64,000 nt of DNA from CAVPJW01 sp963705525. GTDB taxonomy: Bacteria; Acidobacteriota; Vicinamibacteria; Vicinamibacterales; CAVPJW01. A model generated the notes under the pieces. That model was given only the letters and a program-made list of their open reading frames with translations. It was not told where the DNA came from and did not search any database. A program made the translations under genes and the position numbers. Location: NCBI GenBank assembly GCA_963705525.1, contig CAVPJW010000002.1, forward strand, positions 434,001 through 498,000. Reading direction: 5' to 3'. Below are positions 51,652 through 62,222 of the stretch, piece after piece. Numbering within the stretch: position 1 is the first letter of the stretch; every line of letters starts with the position of its first letter.

Positions 51652-54030
51652 TCAGTAGCTGTGCAGGTCGCACCGCTCTGTGGGCTCCGTGCCCGCGAGG
51701 AAAGCCTCGTTGAACCGGCGCAGGCAACCCGGCACTGCCACCTTGCCTGTATCCCGATCGATCTCGACAAACGTGATGCCCTCGGGCACTTCGAACGGAA
51801 CGTCCGCGTGACCGGCGAGCGCGGCCTTCATGAACGTGGTCCAGATGGGCAGCGCCGCCTGCGTGCCGCTCAGACCGAGCGGCTGATTGTCATCGAGGCC
51901 CACCCAGACGACCGTGAGGAGCTCTGGCGTGAAGCCCGCGAACCAGGCGTCTCTCAGATCGTTGGTCGTGCCCGACTTGCCCGCTGCATCGTTGGCGAAT
52001 CCCGCGGCGCGTGCGCTGGCGCCCGTCCCTTCGTTGATGACACTGCGCATCATGTTGGTGACGAGGAAGGTCGTGTCAGCGCGCGCGACGCGACGGGCAG
52101 GAGATGCTGGAGGCGTGATGGCTTCCTTGCCCCCTCTCACGATCCGGAAGAGCGGCCGGAGCGCGCGCACCTCGCCGCCGTTCGGAAAGACGGTGTATGC
52201 CGACGCGATTTCGAACGGCGTCGCCTCGAACACGCCGAGCGCGATGGATGGATAGCCGCGCGCTTCGGACCCCTTGTCAATTTTTCGCCAGAGCGCGGCG
52301 ACCTGCCCGAACCCGACTGTTTCGGCCACTTTGATCGTGGCGACGTTGCGTGACTGCGCCAGTGCGCGGCGCAGGGTGATTTCGCCGTCGTACTCGTCCT
52401 CGTAGTTTGCGGGGTTGTAGTCCTTCTCTTCGAAGACGAACGTTGTCGGCTCGTCGTTGACGAGCGTCGCCGGGGTCAGGTCGTGAAGTCCTTCCGCGGC
52501 TGCGCGCTCGAACGCGGCGAGGTACACGAACGGCTTGAAGACCGATCCCGGCTGGCGCCGCGCCGTCGTAGCGCGGTTGAACTGAGACTGGTTGTAGGAA
52601 CGCCCGCCTACGAGCGCGAGGATTTCTCCCGTCCGTGGATCAATGGCTATCAACGCACCCTGGGCCGTGCGCCCACGTCTGCGCCGGCGCGCCAGCAGAT
52701 CGTCAACGCGGTTCAACCCTTCGCGCACGGCATCCTGCGCGAGGCGCTGCAGATTCAAGTCGAGTGTCGTATAGACGTCGAGGGCCTGCGTGTTGGCCGT
52801 GAGGCCCGGATACTGCTCTCCCAGCGTCTGACCGACCAGATCGATGAAGTGGGGCGCTTCAGCCTCGAGTGCCCGTGCCACGACCGTCAGCGGCTCGCGC
52901 GACGCACGAACGGACGCATCCTCGGAGATGTAGTTCGAGTCGGCCATGGCGCGAAGCACCACGTTCCTCCGGTCGCGGGCCCGCTCCGGCGCGCTGAACG
53001 GGGAGTACGCGTAGGGCGACTGGATAATCCCGGCGATCGTCGCTCCCTCGCTGAGCGTCAGGTTGGTGACGTCCTTCCCGAAATAGAGTCGCGCAGCCTC
53101 GGCAACGCCGTGAACGGCGAACGATCCGCGTTGTCCGAGGTAGACCTCGTTCAGGTAGAGCTCGAGAATCTCGTCCTTTGAGGCGCGTCGCTCGAGGACG
53201 ATCGCCATGAACTGTTCCAGCAGTTTCCGGCGAATCGATTTCTCCGGAGTGAGGAAGAAGTTCTTGACCAGCTGCTGCGTGATCGTGCTGCCTCCGACGA
53301 GATACGGCTTGTCGCCCTTCAGGTTGGTGATGATGGCGCCGATCGTTCGAATCACGTCAACGCCGGGGTGTTCGTAAAAGCGACGGTCTTCGATGGCCAG
53401 GACCGCCTGCACCACACGCGGTGGAATGGTCGACAGAGGAACGCGCCGGCGCTTTTCGCGCGAGGCCGTTGTCAGTGCCGTCAGCATCGGCGCGTCCAGC
53501 GTGATGTGCCCCGTCGGTTTGCCGCCCACCACTTCGAGGCGCTGAATGCGATCGACCGTCGGGGGAGGCGCCGTGGTCGCGCGGCGCGTCTGCGAGGCGG
53601 ACTGGAAGACAATGCGGATGATCTGTGACTCTCGATCGCCCGTCCTGGGTATCAGGGCGATGGCGCCCCGCCCGATGGCAAACTCGCCGGGCTTCTCTAT
53701 GCGGGCGCGTTGCGCGTAACCGAGATCGTTCAGACGGTCGATGAGCTGGCGATCGGTTAACGCCTGGCCCACTCTGATCTCGAACGGCCGGGCAAAGACG
53801 CGGGGCAGGACGCGCTCGCGCTCGCCGTGCAGGCGCGCGTCGATGACCCGGCTGAAGCTCGTGTAGTAGTACGAAAGGATGCCGATACCGAACAGCAGCG
53901 GCACGGTCAGCGCGAGGCCGACGTAGACTGGCCATCGGTGCTTGAGGCGGATCGAAATCTTGGGCGTGGTCCAGGATGAGCGCTTGGGCGTCCTGGTTGG
54001 AGCTGGGGCCATTCGTGACGACCGACTCAC
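51652..54030 (-). CDS. mrcB: Bifunctional penicillin-binding protein 1B type (UB2H + GT51 + transpeptidase)
   Basis: Encodes 792 residues from GTG 54030 (ATG 54012 possible). A cytoplasmic basic start and one transmembrane helix (about 35-56) precede a UB2H-like domain (LTDRQLIDRLNDLGYAQRA-IEKPGEFAIG), as in PBP1B. The glycosyltransferase domain has AIEDRRFYEHPGVD (catalytic Glu) and GGSTITQQLVKNFFL. The transpeptidase domain has PGSVFKPF (SxxK), SRN and AGKSGTTND (KSGT). It polymerises and cross-links murein. It is 11 nt after bshC. No LpoB-like activator gene is near. Confidence 0.92.
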   Translation of the reverse strand: MSRSSRMAPAPTRTPKRSSWTTPKISIRLKHRWPVYVGLALTVPLLFGIGILSYYYTSFSRVIDARLHGERERVLPRVFARPFEIRVGQALTDRQLIDRLNDLGYAQRARIEKPGEFAIGRGAIALIPRTGDRESQIIRIVFQSASQTRRATTAPPPTVDRIQRLEVVGGKPTGHITLDAPMLTALTTASREKRRRVPLSTIPPRVVQAVLAIEDRRFYEHPGVDVIRTIGAIITNLKGDKPYLVGGSTITQQLVKNFFLTPEKSIRRKLLEQFMAIVLERRASKDEILELYLNEVYLGQRGSFAVHGVAEAARLYFGKDVTNLTLSEGATIAGIIQSPYAYSPFSAPERARDRRNVVLRAMADSNYISEDASVRASREPLTVVARALEAEAPHFIDLVGQTLGEQYPGLTANTQALDVYTTLDLNLQRLAQDAVREGLNRVDDLLARRRRRGRTAQGALIAIDPRTGEILALVGGRSYNQSQFNRATTARRQPGSVFKPFVYLAAFERAAAEGLHDLTPATLVNDEPTTFVFEEKDYNPANYEDEYDGEITLRRALAQSRNVATIKVAETVGFGQVAALWRKIDKGSEARGYPSIALGVFEATPFEIASAYTVFPNGGEVRALRPLFRIVRGGKEAITPPASPARRVARADTTFLVTNMMRSVINEGTGASARAAGFANDAAGKSGTTNDLRDAWFAGFTPELLTVVWVGLDDNQPLGLSGTQAALPIWTTFMKAALAGHADVPFEVPEGITFVEIDRDTGKVAVPGCLRRFNEAFLAGTEPTERCDLHSY

Positions 54031-54041
54031 ATATCGGTCGA

Positions 54042-55706
54042 TCAGACGGTAATAAGCCAGTGCTGGCCGAAATCGAGGGGCGGCTCATCCATCAGCCGCT
54101 CCACGAGCGCCGGCCCGTACCGATCGTAGAAGGATATCCATCCCACCGCCCGTTCCTGAGGGTGCCCACCCGGAAACGTCAGAGCACGAGCTCGAGTGAA
54201 CTGTCGGCGGAGGGTATCGTCACGCCGCTTCGCGGCCTGGATGATCTTGCCGCGGAGGGTCTGGAGTTCATGCTGCATCCGGCCGAGCGTCGATCGCGCG
54301 GCTCCTTCGAGGGTGGGATCGATAGCGGGCACGGCGTCAATGAGCGATGCCATCTGCTCGTCGATGGAGGAGCGCGCAACATCCAGGGCCCGATCGACCG
54401 AAGCCGGGAGTTCTTTCGCCAGCAGTTGATTGAGAACCCCATCGTCCTGCGACTGAAGAGACTCGAAGGGAAGGTCGTACCGATTCAGGAACTTGGCGGT
54501 GGCCGAATCGATGAGCGTTACGCTGATCCTTGGTTGGATGAGCGGCATGGGCGTCTGGAATCTCTCAAAAACCGGGCGAAGCTGGCCAAGGTATGCCAGT
54601 TCGCTCGGCCCGGCTACATAGGCGACAGTCGGGAAGAGCGTGTCCTGCACGACCGGGCGGAGCAGTACGTTGGGACTGAACCGTTCAGGGTGTGTTCGCG
54701 CCTCTTCCACCATTGATGCGCCGCTTCGGCGAGTCGATTCACCGGCAATGAGGAAGTCGTCTCCCTCGCGATGAATCGACCGCCTCGCGCCGCTGAGGTA
54801 GAAGAGCGCCAGGCTGTCGCGGCCAGGAGAGACCTGCTGGTGATAGCCCGCCGCCACGAGTTCGGCGCCTGCCGCCGCGGCAAGTCTTCCGGCGTCGCCT
54901 TGGCTCTCGATTTCGCTCGAGAAAATGGCAGAGGCCAGGGGTTTGGCCGCCGCGTCGGAAGCCTCGAACACCACCAGGCCGCGGTCGCCGAGCATCTTGT
55001 CCATGACGAACGCCAGGGCCTCCGGCAGGCTGCGCCCAGGGCGGTAGGCGCTCTGCAACAGGCGCGTCACCTCGTCCAGGAACTCACTTTGCGGAAGGCT
55101 GGCGGTGAGGGATTCCAGGCTGGCTGTGATGGCATCATCCAGGCGAAGCTCGGAAACTGGCCGCTCTCCCGCGCCCGCCGGCGGCGCAACGGTTACCGAT
55201 CGCACGTCGAGATCAGGCCCGAGGACCGGGCACGAACCGATCTCGGCCCAGTCATGGTCTTCCGCGTGGACCCAGAAGACGGGCACCGTCACGACTCCGT
55301 GGTCGCGGGCGCATCGAGCCGCAAGTCGTACCGCCGTTACAGCCTTGAGAAGACAAAAGAGCGGTCCGCCAAATGCGCCGGCCTGCTGTCCTGTCACGAC
55401 GGCCACCGTCCGTGGATCGGCCAAGCGTTCGGCCGCGGCGATCGCGGCCTGGGGCGCATTCCGCGCACGAAGCTGCGCGGACGTGATCTGGCTGATCCGC
55501 GTGGCCGCTTCGGCTCGACGATGAGCCCGAACTCGCTCGATGGCCTTCGACCACGCCGCCCGGTCTGTCGGATCGCCGGCATAAAACCGCTCGAGCCGCG
55601 CAAAATCGTGCGCGTAGTCTGCCGCCAGCTTCCGGGTCGCTGAAAAGCGGCGAAGATCGATGGGGACGGCAGATGATCGGGGCAGGGCTGACAGATCCGA
55701 GGGCAC
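54042..55706 (-). CDS. bshC: Bacillithiol biosynthesis cysteine-adding enzyme BshC
   Basis: Encodes 554 residues from GTG. It matches BshC in GQQAGAFGGPLFCLLKAVTAVRLA, VFWVHAEDHDWAEI, SELAYLGQLRPVFERF and MPLIQPRISVTLID, with a coiled-coil helix near residues 430-490. It adds Cys to glucosaminyl-malate in the last step of bacillithiol synthesis. bshA and bshB are not in the window. Confidence 0.9.
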   Translation of the reverse strand: MPSDLSALPRSSAVPIDLRRFSATRKLAADYAHDFARLERFYAGDPTDRAAWSKAIERVRAHRRAEAATRISQITSAQLRARNAPQAAIAAAERLADPRTVAVVTGQQAGAFGGPLFCLLKAVTAVRLAARCARDHGVVTVPVFWVHAEDHDWAEIGSCPVLGPDLDVRSVTVAPPAGAGERPVSELRLDDAITASLESLTASLPQSEFLDEVTRLLQSAYRPGRSLPEALAFVMDKMLGDRGLVVFEASDAAAKPLASAIFSSEIESQGDAGRLAAAAGAELVAAGYHQQVSPGRDSLALFYLSGARRSIHREGDDFLIAGESTRRSGASMVEEARTHPERFSPNVLLRPVVQDTLFPTVAYVAGPSELAYLGQLRPVFERFQTPMPLIQPRISVTLIDSATAKFLNRYDLPFESLQSQDDGVLNQLLAKELPASVDRALDVARSSIDEQMASLIDAVPAIDPTLEGAARSTLGRMQHELQTLRGKIIQAAKRRDDTLRRQFTRARALTFPGGHPQERAVGWISFYDRYGPALVERLMDEPPLDFGQHWLITV

Positions 55707-55715
55707 CGGGACCGT

Positions 55716-55745
55716 ACTGTCTCAGAGCGTTCGGCACCGTGTCAA
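55716..55745 (-). promoter_or_regulatory. Possible bshC promoter
   Basis: Minus-strand TTGACA (55745-55740), 18-nt spacer, GACAGT (55721-55716, 3 of 6 including the key A and T). The GTG at 55706 is 9 nt from the -10, which would give a leader of only 2-4 nt. Confidence 0.4.
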
Positions 55746-55798
55746 GCTAGCGACGGCGCCAGAAGGTGTGAACTCGCGTAGCGCGACGCGAAATTCCG

Positions 55799-55807
55799 TG
55801 TTAGCAT
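55799..55807 (+). promoter_or_regulatory. Possible extended -10 of the pseudokinase-carAB unit
   Basis: TGT-TAGCAT (55799-55807), 4 of 6 in the hexamer with an extended TG. Transcription from about 55814 would leave 21 nt before the proposed CTG start, enough for the GAGGAGG ribosome site at 55822-55828. Confidence 0.35.
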
Positions 55808-55821
55808 CGAACGCCAGCCGC

Positions 55822-55837
55822 GAGGAGGGCGCTACTG
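55822..55837 (+). promoter_or_regulatory. Strong ribosome site in front of a CTG start
   Basis: GAGGAGGG (55822-55829) followed by CGCTA and CTG (55835-55837). In this frame the previous stop is TAG at 55802-55804, and no ATG, GTG or TTG occurs between it and GTG 55892. That GTG has no ribosome site and would remove the residues before the Gly-rich loop. Confidence 0.55.
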
Positions 55838-57724
55838 ACGCGAGACGACTCCCTCTTCTATTCACCGCCAGATTCATTCGGGCCGTTTCGGGTGCTCCAT
55901 CAAATCGGAGCCGGCGTGTTGGGGCCGGTCTTTCGAACGCATGATGAGGCGTCCGACCGCCTCGTCGCGGTCAAGGTCTTCAGACTCGACATCACACCCG
56001 AGCAAGCGCGATCGCTCGCCGAGGAATTCGATCGGCTCGCCAAACTCGACCTGGATCACCCGGCGATTGTGATGCCGCTCGCCGGCGGCGTCGAGGGCAC
56101 CGTCGCGTATCTGGCGCAGCAGTACATCGCGGGCGACTCGGTCGACGTCGCGTACCGTCACGCGAGCCCGTCCCTGGCCGAACTCGTCCAGTTCGTCGGC
56201 GCGCTCGCCAGTGCCGTGGACTTTGCCGCCTTTGCAGGCGCCCGGCACGGAGCGCTTCATCCCCGCGACATCCTCGTCACCGGCGATCGTCTCCACGTGA
56301 CGGGGTTCGGCGTGGCGCAGGCGCTCGAGCGTATCGGCCTGAAGTCGCCGGCGCGTCGGCCCTACAGTGCACCGGAACGATTGGCGGGCGCTGAGTGGGG
56401 TCGCGGCGCCGACGTGTTTGCGGTCGCCGCCGTTACCTATGAGTTGCTGTTCAACCGCCGGTTGCCGGGAGATCCCTCCCATGCCAGCGAGGCGGCTTCG
56501 GCGATCGACGGCGAACGCGCGGCGCTGGCACCGGTGTTCGTGCGGGCTCTAGCGCCTGATCCCGCAGCGCGTTTCCCGACGGTGCTGGCGTTTGCCGAAG
56601 CGTTTACCGAAACGGTCCTCGATCTTCACGGACCATCGGCTTCGACCTCGAAGGCTGCGACGGCGGTGCCGGCGAGTGAGATCGACATTGGAGAGTCGCC
56701 AACGCGTGCCATGCCCCCGCCTGACGACGCGCGCGAGTTCGAGCTCGATCTCCAACCTGGGTGGGTTCCGAGCGAGTTCGGGAACGCGCCCCCGTCGGCA
56801 CGCCTGAGCGATGAGTCCGGGCCCGATGCCGGCCATACCCGAACACGCGACTGGACTTCCGAGGAAGGCACCGCAGCGGCTCTGCCAGCGGTCGTCGATA
56901 GAGATCCACCCGCGCCCACGCCTTCAGAGGACGCATCGGACCAGACGGTATCCGAAGAGGAGACCAAGACCCTTCCATGGGCACCACCCGACGCCGCGGA
57001 GCTGGTCGGGGTCGTGGCATCGACGGCAACGGAAAGTGCCCGACCGCTGTGGCCGTTGATCGTCGTTTTCCTGGCGGGAATAGGCATCGGTAGCGTCAGC
57101 GGCTATCTGCTCGCATCGGCCACGTCGCCGGTCGAATCAACATCACCGTCGGCGTCGAACAGCCTCACACGGCCAGCTGAGCCTGGAATTCAAGGGACAA
57201 CCGGACCCGCTACCGCTGAGACCAAGGCTCCAACCACCGTCGCGTCAAGCGCGAAGGCGCCTAGCGCGAAGACGCCGAGCACCAGGACTGCGAGCGCGAA
57301 GATCGCGACGTCGAAGACCACCACAGCGCCGCGAACCGCCAACGCCAAGCCTGCACCCGCGAGCAGCGCCACCACGGCGAGTGCTGCGACGACGGTCGCG
57401 ACGGCCAATGGAAAGGCGAAGACGCCTGCGGCGACCACGACCACAGCCAAGTCCACATCCAAGACCGCCGCACAGTCCACGGCAGCCACCCAACCCACCT
57501 TCGCGGGATTTCTGACCGTGATTTCGAAGCCGGCCGGCGCGTCAGTTTTCATCGATGGTCGCGATGTCGGGAAGACACCTCTCGCGCTTGGGACCGTTAC
57601 CGCCGGCTCGCATGTCGTTCGCCTCGAACTGGCGGGGTATCGCCGGTGGTCGTCGTCGGTGCGGGTCGTGGCGGGACAGAAGGAGCGGGTAACGGCGTCG
57701 CTCGAGGTAACCGGCACACGATGA
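55835..57724 (+). CDS. Membrane pseudokinase with C-terminal PEGA domain
   Basis: Encodes 629 residues from CTG 55835 (610 from GTG 55892). The kinase-like fold has the loop IGAGVLGPVF, Lys47 in VAVK and PYSAPERLAG in place of APE. The HRD loop reads HGALHPRDIL and the DFG reads TGFG, so the catalytic and metal Asp residues are both missing. A Pro/Ser/Asp-rich linker (about 260-400), one transmembrane helix (about 405-428), a low-complexity Lys/Thr/Ala/Ser/Pro stretch (57208-57492) and a PEGA domain (about 556-626, ISKPAGASVFIDGRDVGKTPL) follow. The stop overlaps carA (ATGA). It probably senses or tethers rather than phosphorylates. Confidence 0.82.
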   Translation: MTRDDSLFYSPPDSFGPFRVLHQIGAGVLGPVFRTHDEASDRLVAVKVFRLDITPEQARSLAEEFDRLAKLDLDHPAIVMPLAGGVEGTVAYLAQQYIAGDSVDVAYRHASPSLAELVQFVGALASAVDFAAFAGARHGALHPRDILVTGDRLHVTGFGVAQALERIGLKSPARRPYSAPERLAGAEWGRGADVFAVAAVTYELLFNRRLPGDPSHASEAASAIDGERAALAPVFVRALAPDPAARFPTVLAFAEAFTETVLDLHGPSASTSKAATAVPASEIDIGESPTRAMPPPDDAREFELDLQPGWVPSEFGNAPPSARLSDESGPDAGHTRTRDWTSEEGTAAALPAVVDRDPPAPTPSEDASDQTVSEEETKTLPWAPPDAAELVGVVASTATESARPLWPLIVVFLAGIGIGSVSGYLLASATSPVESTSPSASNSLTRPAEPGIQGTTGPATAETKAPTTVASSAKAPSAKTPSTRTASAKIATSKTTTAPRTANAKPAPASSATTASAATTVATANGKAKTPAATTTTAKSTSKTAAQSTAATQPTFAGFLTVISKPAGASVFIDGRDVGKTPLALGTVTAGSHVVRLELAGYRRWSSSVRVVAGQKERVTASLEVTGTR

Positions 57725-58863
57725 ACGCGATTCTCGCCCTCGAGAACGGCACCTGGTACCAAGGCACGTCGGCCGGCTTCCCCGGTGAAACCGCCGGCGA
57801 GGTGGTATTCAACACGAGCATGACCGGCTATCAGGAGGTCCTCACCGATCCGTCCTACGCCGGACAGATCGTCACGATGACGTGCCCGGAGATGGGGAAC
57901 TATGGGACCTCGGCGAGCGACGCGGAGTCGCCGCATCCGCAGGTGGCCGGTTTCATCATGCGCGTGGAGTCGCGCGTCGCCAGCAACTGGCGTGCGCAGG
58001 CAACGCTTCGCGACTACCTGGCCAAGAACGGCATCGTCGCGATCGCCGACATCGACACGCGTGCGCTGACGCGCCTGCTGCGGTCGGCCGGTGTGATGCG
58101 CGGGGTGATAGCGGTCGGTCCTGTCGATCCGGATGAGCTCATCGAGCGAGCCCGTGCAATTCCGACCATGGAGGGATCTGATCTCGTGCGGGGCGTGACG
58201 TGCGAGGCCGCCTTCGACTGGGCGGAAGAGGCCGATCGCATTGCGCCGTCTGAGTTCATGCTGCAACCCGAGCGTCGATCGCGCCGGCCACTCCGGATCG
58301 CGGCGTACGACTTCGGCATCAAATGGAACATCCTGAGGCGGCTGACGACGTACGGGTGCCACGTGCGCGTGTTTCCCGCCCACGCTCCTGCTCGCGATCT
58401 GTTGGCCTTCGAACCGGACGGCATTTTCCTGAGCAACGGTCCCGGTGATCCGGCGGTCCTGGATTACGCCATCGAGAACAGCCGGAAACTCATCGCGTCA
58501 GAGATTCCAATCTTCGGCATCTGTCTGGGCCATCAGGTGCTCGGCCTTGCGATGGGTGGAAAGACGTTCAAGCTCAAGTTCGGTCATCGGGGAACGAATC
58601 ATCCCGTCAAACACCTCGAGTCCGGCAAGGTCGAAATTACGTCGCAGAATCACGGGTTTGCGGTGGATCCCGCGTCGCTTCCGTCAGATGTCCGCGTCAC
58701 GCACCTCAACTTGTATGACGGCACGGTCGAGGGCATCCGTCACGTGTCCAAACCCGTGTTCTCCGTGCAATATCATCCCGAAGCATCTCCCGGCCCGCAC
58801 GACGCCGACTATCTTTTCAAAGACTTCCTCGATGAGATAGAGCGGACCCGCGTGACGGCATAG
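57721..58863 (+). CDS. carA: Carbamoyl-phosphate synthase small subunit
   Basis: Encodes 380 residues from ATG 57721. CarA start ALENGTWYQGTSAGFPG-TAGEVVFNT, and the class I glutaminase with FGICLGHQVLGLAMGG (Cys nucleophile) and VQYHPEASPGPHD (His, Glu). It gives NH3 from Gln to CarB. Translationally coupled to the pseudokinase gene. Confidence 0.96.
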   Translation: MNAILALENGTWYQGTSAGFPGETAGEVVFNTSMTGYQEVLTDPSYAGQIVTMTCPEMGNYGTSASDAESPHPQVAGFIMRVESRVASNWRAQATLRDYLAKNGIVAIADIDTRALTRLLRSAGVMRGVIAVGPVDPDELIERARAIPTMEGSDLVRGVTCEAAFDWAEEADRIAPSEFMLQPERRSRRPLRIAAYDFGIKWNILRRLTTYGCHVRVFPAHAPARDLLAFEPDGIFLSNGPGDPAVLDYAIENSRKLIASEIPIFGICLGHQVLGLAMGGKTFKLKFGHRGTNHPVKHLESGKVEITSQNHGFAVDPASLPSDVRVTHLNLYDGTVEGIRHVSKPVFSVQYHPEASPGPHDADYLFKDFLDEIERTRVTA

Positions 58864-58879
58864 TCCCTGCACATCAGAC

Positions 58880-62134
<3,255 letters not shown>

Positions 62135-62166
62135 TCCTTTCGCACAATCTGACACCTGATCGTCCG

Positions 62167-62183
62167 GCCAGCCTTCGGCTGGC
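62167..62183 (+). other. Short hairpin between carB and comEC
   Basis: GCCAGCC (62167-62173), loop TTC, GGCTGGC (62177-62183): 7-bp perfect stem 33 nt after carB. No T-run follows, so terminator function is uncertain. The rest of 62135-62222 shows nothing else. Confidence 0.35.
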
Positions 62184-62222
62184 TGCACTGGCCGTGGATT
62201 CATTTCTTGCACTTCCGGTCGC

